From Phytophthora colocasiae (taxonomy: Eukaryota > Oomycota > Peronosporomycetes > Peronosporales > Peronosporaceae), in assembly GCA_018806915.1 (NCBI GenBank), contig JAGKQI010000020.1, positions 186,001 through 250,000 of the forward strand: DNA of 64,000 nucleotides, written 5' to 3'. A program made the position numbers and the translations under genes. Below are positions 43,469-54,101 of this stretch, piece by piece. The notes beneath the pieces were generated by a model that saw only the letters and a list, made by a program, of their open reading frames with translations, was not told where the DNA came from and ran no database searches. Position 1 is the stretch's first letter. Every line of letters starts with the position of its first letter.

Positions 43469-43767
43469 TGTAGTGTGTCTGCAGGGATTGAAGACACTCG
43501 AGGGGAGTCGGCGAACTCCCTGAAACTGTTGCCGAAGTCTATTTGGTAAATTGACAAGTGAGGTCTAGTGCTATTCTACATCTACCCGTTACCGGAGACA
43601 TTATGGCCAACGGTTGGACACGGTGAGTGTCATCATTGTTGCCGTTACGGTCACTGCTCGTCATCGATGTTGTCGATACACGGATCTTACAGGAATTGCT
43701 GTCAACATTGATCCCGTTACAGAGCTGTAGCTGGTACGGGCTGGGTGTATGCTTTGGCTGCGCTACA
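43469..43767 (-). repeat. Element B right (5') LTR
   Basis: 299 bp, TG..CA, uninterrupted. It shows the empty target site of element A (cacGGATctt near 43677-43686). Followed by AGGTG. Confidence 0.95.
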
Positions 43768-44049
43768 AGGTGCGTTAATTTTTGCGCGAACTAGTATAGC
43801 CGCAGGAGCAGCTTCCGCTTGGGAATGTGTTTCTTTGAGCACTATCCGTGGGTGACAGCGAAGTGGTCACACCATCGTGTGGTCACCGAATCTCCATACA
43901 AACATCAAGTATACGTCTAGGCGTTCCAGATTTGCATCGCGGGAGCAGAGTGCCACACCAGAGCCCACCAACCTGCATACAAAAACCAAGTAATTGTAAA
44001 GTGACCACTTGCGTGGTCACAGTAAATCAGGTCACGACCCATTCTATAG
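43768..44049. other. Host sequence right of the transposon stack, with GTGGTCAC repeats
   Basis: About 280 bp without a supported gene. The word GTGGTCAC occurs at 43863, 43879 and 44013, and inverted at 44001, so the last two form an 8-bp hairpin (44001-44020). It may be a regulatory cluster or a terminator. Confidence 0.45.
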
Positions 44050-44481
44050 TTAACTCAAGTAAAAAAAGAGTGACCGGAAACTTGTCCGACACGGATATAG
44101 CCTCCTGTCTGTCGAAATCCAAAATCCACACATGAATTTGAGGAAACTGCAAACGAGCAAGCCCAACTGCAAATACTTACAACCGTGTCTCGTTACTCGT
44201 GGCGGTCGATCTAGTAATCGAGCGCGCCTAGGGCTCTCAGACGGCACAGCAATTGAACCTCGGTTAGCGTGTTTGTGAGCCTCAGGCCCGTCCAGCGCTG
44301 ACAAGTATGGCAAGGCGTAGGGAAACCCTGTCTGCGTGGCAGTGTCGAACTCTTCCCATTCATCATCGGGCGAAAGCGCAATAAGAGGCAGTGGGGGTGG
44401 CGTACTGAGTACGGGACCATGAGAACGCTTTCGTATGAGCTTGTATGGTATCTCGGCATACAGTCTGAGGCTCATATCCAT
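44050..44481 (-). CDS. Uncertain small gene near the transposon edge
   Basis: ORF from ATG 44481 (MDMSLRLYAEIPYKLIRK) with a Pro-rich stretch and an acidic patch (SPDDEWEEFDTATQ). A near-perfect donor GTAAGTATT starts at 44180 and a possible acceptor at about 44116, giving a 66-bp in-frame intron. No domain recognised. It may instead be 3' leader of the LC8 gene, or the first exon of a gene reaching further left. Confidence 0.3.
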   Translation of the reverse strand: MDMSLRLYAEIPYKLIRKRSHGPVLSTPPPLPLIALSPDDEWEEFDTATQTGFPYALPYLSALDGPEAHKHANRGSIAVPSESPRRARLLDRPPRVTRHGCKYLQLGLLVCSFLKFMCGFWISTDRRLYPCRTSFRSLFFYLS

Positions 44482-44614
44482 GTAACACACGTCTGCAACA
44501 AGGAGACCCTTCAATTCATGGAGGAGTTCTGTTCGTATTTGAAAATAGTTTACGCTGCCAATACAAGTTGCCAACCAGAGCTCGTTTTCTTGTCGGAACA
44601 GTGTACCTTGCAGC

Positions 44615-44890
44615 TTAGGCGGTAGCGAAGAGAACAACAGCCATTTGACCAATGTAGAAGTAGAGGAACTTGGACTGCTCGTGCGTGACGTAGCATGCAA
44701 CGTTGCGCCCCACACAGCAATGCCACAATAGACCATGGTATTTCTGCTCGAAGTGCTGCTTCACCTTAGCTGCGATCTCCTGCTCGTTCGTTTCCGTGCT
44801 CATTGCGACCTGGGCAACAGCGATGACTTCATCTTGTAGCTCCTGCTCCATTGTCGATGTCTTCACCACGGGCTTTACGTGCGTCCCCAT
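44615..44890 (-). CDS. Dynein light chain, LC8/DYNLL family
   Basis: 91 residues from ATG 44890, single exon. Seen: KQHFEQKYHGLLWHCCVGRNVACYVTHE then FLYFYIGQMAVVLF, the LC8 core with its dimer strand and the WHC-VGRN and YVTHE signatures. LC8 dimerises and links dynein intermediate chains and many other partners in cytoplasmic and flagellar motors. The N-terminus is slightly diverged. The start is only 97 bp from the divergent TTC16-like gene. Confidence 0.93.
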   Translation of the reverse strand: MGTHVKPVVKTSTMEQELQDEVIAVAQVAMSTETNEQEIAAKVKQHFEQKYHGLLWHCCVGRNVACYVTHEQSKFLYFYIGQMAVVLFATA

Positions 44891-44987
44891 TATTGTAGGT
44901 AGCGCTCTTCTCCTTCACCCGACCTTTCGTCTTGCTCAATTTGGGTCGGCAGTTGATCCGACTGGAGTTCAAGCCGACTGATGCACC

Positions 44988-46762
44988 ATGGTAGCCTCCA
45001 GCCCAAGTAAAAGTGCTTTCGCGACAACAGACTTGACCCCGTTAGAGGCATCACGACTGAAGGAAGAAGAAGCCGACGCCCTAATAGCTGCCCATGACTT
45101 CGATGGAGCATTGCAATGCCTAACTAAGGCGATTTTCTTGCGGCCGGAACATGCGCAGTTGTACGCCAAACGCGCTCAAGTGTACTGGGAACTCTGCGAC
45201 ATCAAATCAGCCATTGCAAACTACCGAAAGTTGTTTGCTGTGGAACCAGATCCACCGCAGCGTATCAAGGACCAACTTGCAGCTTTGCTGGATCTTCATG
45301 CGTATTCTTTACTCTCTTTGGGCGAATCACCGACTGTTGTGCTGGGATACCTCAACGAGGCCATCCAATTGAACGCACTAAACGAGGCCTACTGGTTGCA
45401 CCGAGCAGTAGCCAATATTGAGGCAGGTAGCTTTGAGAAAGCAGTAGAAGACGTCGGTCACTGTATATGCCTCAACGGCCGTGACGTCGAGTATTTCGTA
45501 CTTCGTGCCAAACTCCACTGGCGTCTGCACATTCAGGAGAGAGCCACCGCCGATATCCACAAGGCAGCGCAATTGCAACCAGACCACCCAGAAGTACTTG
45601 GCCATGAGCAACGGTTGCTCAAAGAATCCCAGGCGATCTACGAGCAGGCTCGCACTCAGTTAATGGCTCAACAGTTTCAGGATGCCATTCAAAACCTCTC
45701 GAGAGCGACAGATATCACGCCTGAAGAGACAAAGCTCTACTTGCTACGTGCGTCGGCCTACCGTGAGCTTGGAGAGTATCACATGGCACTTCGAGACACT
45801 GAGAAAGCCCTCACTTGTCATCGGCTCAAACGAGACAGTATACAGTCCCAGCAGCCAACACACGTGCCAGCATTGTGTCTAGGCTCGGAACGAGATACTT
45901 CTCCACAGTATCGGGACATTATCAAGCAACGCAGTCTCATTCTGAATGACATTGGAGTCCGTTTTCTAAGCCAGAAGTCCTATCAACTCGCTGTAAATGC
46001 CATGAACCAAGCCATCCGCAGTCAGATGGAGCTCGGAGAGCTTTCCCGCGAGCAGTTTGCTAGCCCTCAACATTTCCTCAATCGTGGCGATGCGTATCGC
46101 GGTCTTGGTAACTTCCAAGCGGTGAGTGTATGGAAATTTCCACACTATCATCTTCATTATTAACTTGACGTTGCTCAGGCCCTGGCAGATTACCACCACG
46201 CGCTAGAACTGCTTCCAGGAGACCAACACATCCAATCACGCGTTGCACTTGTCCACTACCAGTTTGGCGTGCAGCTTTTCAACAAAGCTCAATTCGACAA
46301 GGCAGAGTTGGAGTTCAGCAGTGCGATCGAGCACGACTCGAATGTGCCATCCTACTACGTGAGACGAGGCGATGCTGCTAGATATCTTGAAAAGCACCAA
46401 GCTGCATGCGAAGACTACCAGCAAGCGCTACGACTCAGCCCAAGCGACACGGATACTCTTGTAAGCAACCTTCTCCAGGTTATCGATGTCGACGGTTTTC
46501 TGAGCTGAACTTTGTCTCCTGCTCTGTACAGACAAAACTCCAACAGTACAATGTCGCCCCGCTACCAGCATTCAACAGCCAACGCACTTTCAAGTCAGTG
46601 ACTTTGTTACGTACACGTTCACCCCAACAGCGCCGCTCGCAGGAGCTACAAACCAACGTGGAAGATGCACGGCGGTCCTTCAACAAGACAAATCAGCGCG
46701 TGCAAGAATTATTCCAAGCTCGGCCCATGGTACCCCCACCCAGTATGAATACACTAAAGTGA
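44988..46762 (+). CDS. TPR-repeat protein, TTC16-like
   Basis: Three exons: 44988-46121, 46179-46460 and 46532-46762, 548 residues, in frame. It holds about eight tetratricopeptide repeats (e.g. ADALIAAHDFDGALQCLTKA, ARTQLMAQQFQDAIQNLSRA, GDAYRGLGNFQAALADYHHA, GVQLFNKAQFDKAELEFSSA) and a basic coiled tail. The layout and repeat phrasing resemble TTC16, a poorly known protein of ciliated organisms. It is a scaffold; a flagellar role is inferred, supported by the shared promoter with LC8. Its stop is 11 bp from the convergent TXNL4B stop. Confidence 0.75.
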
Positions 46763-46773
46763 CCATATCTGTG

Positions 46774-47419
46774 TTAAATGTCCTTGTAGATCAGGTCATA
46801 CTGCGGAATGTGAGATCTTTCGATCGGACAGGCTACAATTGCCTTCCCGTGCTTGGCACCGCGATAAATAACCTGTAGGTAAAGTAAATTTGTCAGTCTA
46901 AAGCTAACACCAGTAGTTTACCGTACGTACTTCCACAAGATCGATGAAGTCTTGCTTCGTCCGGAAAGCCCCGATGAATTTCGTGTGGTCAGGTGTACTG
47001 TATGGGATAAACTCACATAAATCAGTATTTGAACAGCAGCACGAAAGAGTCTATGAAACACACACCCGTAGTCCACTTTCATGTGTTGTCCGTTAACAAA
47101 GAAAATGGTGGCAGGGATCAAAGTGATGTCAAAGTACTGGCAATAGATGGGCAGCTTCTCCGCTTCCACTAGACACACTCGCGCCATTTTCGACAACTCT
47201 CGTTCGCATTTCGCCAGCTACAGAACGGAACAACGCAACGTCAGAATCGACTGAGTTGCATGTGGCTTTCCATTCAATACGCACAATATCATCTTGCTGT
47301 AAACACACTACGTCCGATGCTCGGCCGAAACGCAGCACCAGCACGCGGTCCTTGGTGTCGCGGATGGCGTCGTCCACCGCTGCCTTATTCTTGAGATGCT
47401 CCAGCAAAAGAGAAGCCAT
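46774..47419 (-). CDS. TXNL4B: Thioredoxin-like U5 snRNP-type protein, TXNL4B/DIM2
   Basis: Several exons: ATG 47419, then a second exon near 47210-47070 and a third near 47005-46931; the last is 46872-46774 and stops after YDLIYKDI. About 150 residues. Seen: [67 protein letters not shown]. This is the DIM1/DIM2 thioredoxin fold without the redox CXXC. It is closer to TXNL4B (Dim2), a spliceosome-linked protein that binds PRP6, than to DIM1. It is head to head with RPA1 (152 bp). Confidence 0.88.
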
Positions 47420-47571
47420 TTTTGACACTTGTCAGCTGTCGAAAACTAAAAAATCGACACTGTCGAAAACAGAATGTGGAAATGATGTGGTACACCCGAT
47501 CTATTTATTAAGTACGATCGAAATTTGGCGCCAAGCGTTAAAACCGTTCCACCCAACCGAGCAAGCAGACC

Positions 47572-49599
47572 ATGGTGAACCTCACGCCCGATGCCGTGTC
47601 GATGCTGTACAACAAGCAGGCACCCGAAGGCTTCGAGCCGTGGCTGCAGGTCATCGACACGAAGAAGATTAAACCTGCCAGCGGAACAGGCGGCGACAGA
47701 TACCGGTATGAATGACCGCACCAATTCATGCGAAGGTTGACGACGTTAAATGATTAACTCGTTATGTGTTTTCCCCCTTCAGCATCGTGCTGTCCGATGG
47801 CACTTCCTATATTAGCGGTATGCTCGCGACGCAGCTAGCTCCTGTACGTCTGGATTTTTCGTAAATTGGAGCTTCTTCTCTTGTTAACGCTATTTCTTCA
47901 TGTTGTACAGATGATGGAAAGTGAGAGTCTAAAGACCAACTTCGTGCTGCAGTTGAAGGACTTCCTGGTCAACGAAGTGCAGGGCCGTCGGATCCTCATC
48001 GTGCTGAGCATTGGAGATATCGTGCCGTCCTTCGACTGTATCGGCTCTCCGCAGAATATTGAAGGAGGCAAGGCGGCAGCTCCTGCTGCTGCTGCATCGG
48101 CCCCTCCCGCGGCAGCTCTTGGAGCGAGACCTGCTGCTCCAGCGCAGTCTTCCTACCAACAGCCACAGGCTGCTGCTAATCCGTACAAGCAGCCCCCACC
48201 AGCCCCGTCCAGTTACGCACCGCCAGTGAAGCCTGCTCCGTCAGCGTACAACCGTGGTCCCGTCGTGCGCCAGGACCCGAACATTCGTCTTTCAGATATC
48301 CAGAGTTTGAACCCCTACGCAGGCGGACGCTGGACAATTAAGGCTCGGGTGACGACCCGCTCTCCAATCAAGAACTGGACCAACGCACGCGGCGCGGGCA
48401 AGCTCTTCAGTGTTGACTTGCTAGACGCCAAGGGGGGCGAGATCCGTGCTACGTTCTTCAATGATGGCGTCGACAAGTTTTACGAAATTCTGCGTGAGGG
48501 TGGAGTCTTCTACTTCTCTGGCGGTAAAATTAAGATGGCCAACCGCCGCTTCTCGTCGGTGGACAACGACTATGAAGTCACTTTTGACCCGCATTCGGAC
48601 ATCTCCCCGGCCCCGGAAGACGGACAGATCTCGCAGATGCACTACGTGTTCAAGAAAATCGCCGATATCGAGAACGTTCCAGCTGACTCGAATGTGGATG
48701 TTATTGGTGTCGTGCGCGATGTCGGCCAGGTGAATGAGATCATGTCGAAAGCTGGCAAGCAGCTGTTCAAACGTGATATCTTGCTCGTTGATGATTCCAA
48801 CGCTGAGATCAAGTGCACTATGTGGAACGAGCGTGCTCAGGAGGACTGCTCTGGCTGGCAGAACCAAGTTTTGGCCATTAAAGGCTGCCGTGTGAGCGAG
48901 TACAACGGCCGGTCGATCAGTACCGTGTCGAGCTCGAACTTCACTGTTAACCCTGCGATCCCTGAAGCAGGACACCTTGTGACTTGGTTTTCCAATGGTG
49001 GAAACGCGACTCAGACGAAGTCACTTAGCTCCGGTGGTAGTGGCTTCGGCGGCGGTTCTCTTGGAAGCTTCACTGAGCGTGCAGTCATCAATGATATCAA
49101 GGGCAAGCAACTTGGCTTTGGTCAGAAGCCCGACTACATCACAGTGAAGGGAACGGTGAATTTCATCAAGCACGACTCGGGCGTTTATTACCAGGCCTGC
49201 CCCAAGTGCCAGAAGAAGGTTGTGGCTGACGTAGCCCAAAACTACACGTGCGAAAAATGCCAGACATCCTACCCCAACTGTGAGAACCGCTACATTCTGT
49301 CAGTGAATTTGTTGGACCACACTGGCAGCACATGGACAACGTGCTTTAATGACCAAGGCAAGGTGCTGATGGGTGGCCGCTCGGCTGATGAAATTGGTGA
49401 GCTGCGTGACACGAACCCGACACTATTTGAGTCAATTTTCAAGGATGCGCTGTTCAAGCAGTATGTCTGCCGACTTCGCGTGAAGGCAGAGAACGTGCAG
49501 GAGGAGCTGCGCGTCAAAGCGAGCGTTATGAACCTGGAGCCTGTCAACTTCGTGCAAGAGTCCAAAGACCTGCTGCAAGCTATCGCCCAGTACAATTAA
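47572..49599 (+). CDS. RPA1: Replication protein A large subunit (RPA70)
   Basis: Three exons: 47572-47705, 47783-47843 and 47911-49599, 627 residues. It binds single-stranded DNA in replication, repair and recombination. Seen: N-terminal OB fold (MVNLTPDAVSMLYN, IVLSDGTSYISGMLATQL, VLSIGDIVPS), an Ala/Pro-rich linker (about 145-200), DBD-A (LNPYAGGRWTIKARVTTRS, FSVDLLD), DBD-B (KRDILLVDDSNAEIKCTMW), and DBD-C with a zinc ribbon (CPKCQ..CEKC). The length fits the family. Firm identification. Confidence 0.95.
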
Positions 49600-49734
49600 T
49601 GGTTTGATGGAGCGAGGAATGTAGGAGCAGACGTAGTTGAAGCCCTACGAAGTGCAGCATCGGTGTTATACTGATGCTGGGTGGTGCTAACTTTATGAAT
49701 TCGTGTTACCGACTTCTTGTTTTCAAGCTTTCGT

Positions 49735-51732
49735 TCATCGTGGTTTACATTGATCGGACTTTGCTCGAGTTTGGTTTCGCTGCGATGGTTTGCTAGCTTC
49801 GTCAGGGTCAAGTTGCCGCCGTTGAGTCATGTAAAATGGCGTATTCTTCTGAATGAATGGATCCTTGATGAAGATGCTGGCTTCCGGTGCTACATGTGTT
49901 GACGCCTTCCCAATAGCTGTACGGAAAGGCCCTCCTAACCATTTTAGTTTCCCTTTCTACAACCACAAGAGTGTGTTGAGAATGTTGCAGTTTAGAAAGT
50001 AGAAATGAGTTGTACCTGTTTGTCGACGACTTCTTGCTCATAGGCACTTGTGTACGGTGCGTCATTCACCACCGAATAGTAACCACTAACGAGCGTCTTC
50101 TCTTCTTTGCGCATCTTGGTAAATCTGTGCCGCGCACAGTAAGGTTTCTCTAATTCATTTTTTTGCGGTACACGTACAATTCGCGGATGTTTCGCTTGAT
50201 GACGCGTATTTAAAGGGTGTTCTTCTGCCTCTGGATGCTCTTCTTTCCGCTCAGCGTTGTTATTGTCTTGAGCGATTTTTACACAATACAGCACTGCAGT
50301 TTTGCTTTCATCCATATTCGTGTGACCAGCGCGGGTTGAATGGGGTGGATGGTGTTCATTAGTTGAGGAGTATACTGACCTCGAAGTGTGGATGCGCCTA
50401 GAAATTGCCTCATGTGGCTTGGATCGGTGAGGACCTGCTGAAACGGGGCGGTTCTGCTTAGGTGACGATCTACCGACCCCGATTCCTTCGTGTCCTCCAA
50501 CAAGCTGCACGTTGTTATAACTGGGTTGTTTTGTCTCGACGCGGAAGGCTTGGGTAGATCCAACGTGCTTGTTTTGTGCTTGAGTTAATCTCTGCTTTAG
50601 TCGTGTAGACCCACTGATCGCTGACACGTAGCTACGGTCGATATGTGCGTGTACCTTGAGTTCCTCGTACTTTGCGAATGTGTAATTACGCAGCAACGCT
50701 ATGGACTCTGGGTATTCAATTGCCAACTCGAAATGTGACCCAAAACAGTTCCCAAATTCTAGCAACATGGGACCGCGGCTGCTGTCGATAAGTACGCGAT
50801 ACTTGTTGCCACCCGTACTAGCAATTTCCTCGTCCAGATCCCATTTACTTTTACAATTGAGGACTAACTCCCGGAGTCGAGGAAATGTCTGCGTCATGAC
50901 TGGGTGTTGATTTGCTACTTCAAGGCGTATGCAACACCGGGTTTCTCCACGTTTGGAAAGGAAAAGCGTCTGACTGATCTGACCGACATTCATTCTCTTA
51001 CTTCCTGCTCGGGCAGAGTTGGGTCGAGCTCCATAGCAATGTGCACCGTCACTTGAGTGTAGTACGAGTCCTGTGTTACCCTTTGGAACCCAGGAGTATT
51101 TACGCTCAACAAATACAAAGTAGTCACCGCTTTTAATGTCGAGCAGCACACTGTTGTCGCCACTACGGGGGGATACAAAACCAACCCGTCTACATGTAGA
51201 ATCTTGCGTTGGAGGTGGAAAATCCTGTAACTTGTCGAGAAGGCTTCCCTTTCCGTCGTTATTCATAACTCGCAGTTCCTCACCTCCCGTAGAACACACG
51301 AATGCAATTAGAGATGCACCAATTTTACTTCCATAGAAACACTTCCCCGTCATCATGCACATTTTCGCCAGAAGAGTGATTTTTCGCATGTTCGGTGCCC
51401 ATGGACTGGAATTCGCGTCACCATCGACAAATACGAAATCGAGTTGGTCAAAGTTTGTGACGTTGTGCGGATCAGCGAATTCTGAATGAAGCTCAAACAA
51501 AAACGAATCAAGGTTGCTGTGGTGTCTCTCCTACGAAATTACAAGATTAACCGATCCGATATTTAGGAACTGCAATTGCAGCAAAGAATTTCCTTACCAC
51601 GATCTCAATCCGTGTGACTTCCGCCGTCTGCAACTCCCTCACTACACGTGTGACGTGATGTCGGAACTGCTCAAAACGTTCATGACCGCGCTTGCTGGAC
51701 GCTGGGTAGGCATTTACAATCAACACTCGCAT
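49735..51732 (-). CDS. Conserved protein of unknown function with flavodoxin-like N-terminus
   Basis: Three exons: 51732-51598, 51530-50016 and 49956-49735, 623 residues; junctions are GT..AG and in frame. The N-terminus (MRVLIVNAYPASSKRGHERF, then LDFVFVDGDANSSPW) looks like a Rossmann/flavodoxin-type fold with a small glycine-poor loop. The middle has FGNCFGSHFELAIEYPE. The C-terminus is basic and disordered, ending with a conserved-looking KLKWLGGPFRTAIGK and FIKDPFIQKNTPFY. I do not recognise the family; such tails occur in flagella-associated proteins, but this is a guess. The start is 83 bp from the divergent WW/IQ gene. Confidence 0.7.
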
Positions 51733-51815
51733 TGATCAAATGGGTTCTTGAGTTTTCGAGGAGTATTTCATTGACAGAAATAGCCCTTTCGATCATTCAT
51801 CGATCATTTGCGGTC

Positions 51816-53979
51816 ATGAGCATTTCATATCCCGAGTGGCCTGATGGTCTTGGTGATCCACGCGTCAGCGCCCACGCCGCAATTCCCTCACGAACGGTGA
51901 TCGATCGTCGTGAAGTAATAGCCAAGTTCAGGGCCCGGAGAGAGTCTGCTCTAGCAACACTAAAAAAGTGGCCCCACCTACGTCAATTTCAAGGCATTCA
52001 ATTCCCACCGGTTTGACTTTAATGATGTGATTCTTTTCTATTACGGTATTTTTGTGTAACAAGTCAAGTGCTAATACTACCAGAGTCGCTGCAGCTTTCA
52101 CTTCCATTGCCGTGGGGCTCTTGCTACAAGACAGTGTCACAGTTGTGCCAAGTATGAAGGTGTATTCTGAATACGTGCACTAGTTTGACGGAAACTAACG
52201 GAGTCGATGTTACTGAAGATTTGACATCATCCAGTCTGGATTCTATTGTGAAGCTTGCTTCGCCTCTCGACATCCAGACTATCGGTTACCTCATTCCTGG
52301 ACTCTAGTTAAAGGTACGAAGAACAGCATCAAATCTACCTGAAAAAGTTGTTGATGGCTACCCCCACGTTGCTTTCATTGCAGACGCTACTAACCAAGAA
52401 GAAGAATGGGTAGCCCATATCACGCGGTTCGTCCAATTTACTGAACTTGTTTCTCAGTATAAGACACCTCATGACGTTGCTGTTGTTGTGTTTGTCATGT
52501 AGACATCATCTTGAGCAGGACGCGGCAGAATTAAAAATGTTACTTTCAGACACACAGGAATTTTTGGCTCGCTCTTCACCCAATATCGACGCTGCAGACA
52601 CCGTATCAACTTCGATCGATTTCAAGAACTCTTACGCAACAGCAACGAGGGTGTATGGTACTCTAAATGAGCTACTGGGGCAAATTCGTGTTCAGCTGGC
52701 GCAAAAATCACCATTAACTCGTGAAGAAGCTTTGGCTAAGATTCACTCAATGTGGAAAATCCGAAAGGCTCGAAAACAACTCAAGGCATTGGTCCGTGAG
52801 GTCTATTCCAGCTTCGAGGACCCAACAACCGGCCAAACGTATTACTACAACAAATATACCAAAGAGACACAATGGACGAAACCTACAATTCTTGGACACG
52901 AAAGCTTGTCAGATCCCAGTTCCAGAACGCAGAAAGTGAAGGTAGTTTTCGCGTCGAAGGAAGAAGAAGAACTGTTCGCTGCCTCGAAATTACAAGCGAT
53001 GGCACGTTCTCATATAGCTCGACGTCGCATGAGAAAGTTGATCTCGTCTGTTTACGAGAAAATTTGGGACGTCGATAGCCAGCGGTTCTACTATCACAAC
53101 ACCAAGTCAAACGAAGTGAAATGGGAGAAACCGCGTTGGGTAAGTGATGAGGATTTACTAACACCTCGAACGCGTTTTGGGCAGCTACAAGCTGAACAAA
53201 AGAAAACAAAAGCTCAAAAAGCACGCACCGAGCCATTGACACCTCAAACAGCGGCTTGCATGATACAGCACGCTTACCGACACAAGAAAGGATTCCAAAA
53301 TTTGCTGAAGATGTGTCGAGAAGTTTACGTGCGGATTTACGACCCGGAGCAGGGCTTGTATTACTACTACAACACACACACGAAGGAAACGGCATGGGAG
53401 AAGCCTTTGCTACTACGTGGGGTGGAATCTGATGTATTCACGCCTCGTACTCAGCAGAAGAAAGCACGAGAGGAGAATCTAACACCAGAGAAAGCAGCTC
53501 AAATGGTTCAGCGAGCATTCAGACGGAAAAAGGGGTTCCAGAATCTACTTCGACTGTGCCGATCGGTTTACGAGCGGATCTACGACCCAGATCAGGATAT
53601 GTACTACTACCACAATACTCGAACGAAGGAGACGACATGGGACAAGCCACTATTGCTGCGTGGGGCAGAATCGGATGTGTTCACCCCTCGGACACGTCAG
53701 AAAAAGTTACAGGAACTCATGTCTACAGTGAACGGAACTACATCGAGTAAACTTCGCCAGTGGACGGAGGAGGAGGCAGCGACAAGGCTGCAAGGGCTTT
53801 ACCGAGCGAAGAAGGCGAAGGAAGAGCTCAACTTAATGCTGTCCCAACGCTTCAAGAAGGCATTCGATCCGAGCTCTGGACAAGTTTACTACGTCAACAT
53901 CTTGACACAAGAGGTGAGCTGGGATCCGCCGGTACTTGCACTGCGAGGCGGTGTCCAAATTGAGACTTTTGAGGACTAG
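51816..53979 (+). CDS. Zinc-finger / five-WW / IQ-motif protein
   Basis: Five exons: 51816-52010, 52084-52161, 52235-52313, 52384-52456 and 52503-53979, 633 residues, all junctions in frame. Residues about 65-110 form a B-box-like zinc module split over exons 2-3 (RCSFHFHCRGALATRQCHSC, then FYCEACFASRHPDYRLPH). Then come five WW domains, each near an IQ motif: QTYYYNKYTKETQWTKP, RFYYHNTKSNEVKWEKP, LYYYYNTHTKETAWEKP, MYYYHNTRTKETTWDKP, VYYVNILTQEVSWDPP. The middle WW/IQ units are near duplicates with the spacer SDVFTPRT. WW domains bind Pro-rich partners and IQ motifs bind calmodulin, so a calcium-tuned scaffold is inferred. Confidence 0.82.
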
Positions 53980-54015
53980 CGTTGCACTGGGATCTTCTCG
54001 ATTGAAGAATTGAAA

Positions 54016-54087
54016 CAGACGTCTCTTCATCGGAGGGTTTGGAAACCCTCCGATGAAGAGACGTCTGAATGGAAACCCGTTTCCATT
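54016..54087. repeat. Two adjacent near-perfect inverted repeats in the leader of the secreted-protein gene
   Basis: First: 25-bp perfect arms 54016-54040 and 54043-54067 with a 2-bp spacer. Second: arms AATGGAAAC (54068-54076) and GTTTCCATT (54079-54087) with spacer CC. They lie back to back between the WW/IQ stop (53979) and the ATG at 54102, so RNA from this leader would fold into two strong hairpins. Confidence 0.9.
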
Positions 54088-54101
54088 CCTCAATACAGGC
54101 G

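Larger units (their letters stand above)
23426..43767 (-). mobile_element. Element B: Ty3/Gypsy chromovirus-like LTR retrotransposon (host of nested insertions)
   Basis: Left LTR 23426-23642 plus 38437-38518 (split by element A), right LTR 43469-43767, each 299 bp with TG..CA ends and only one mismatch (C/T near 43533). The 5-bp duplication AGGTG lies at 23421-23425 and 43768-43772. Without element A the element is about 5.5 kb. It is transcribed on the minus strand: a purine tract (GGAGGGGCAG read on minus) abuts the left LTR as PPT, so the left LTR is the 3' LTR. One ORF (38817-43433) encodes Gag-Pol. Only 35 bp separate the 5' LTR from that ORF, so the usual tRNA primer site is not obvious. 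The ORF is intact and the LTRs nearly identical, so insertion is recent. Confidence 0.93.

Noticed and set aside
23426..43767. A single giant retrotransposon rather than nested elements
   Set aside because: Two distinct LTR families, two polyproteins, and separate target duplications with visible empty sites show nesting.
44050..44481. A host gene disrupted by element B
   Set aside because: The predicted small gene can terminate before the insertion, and no matching coding exon is seen on the far side (23132-23425).
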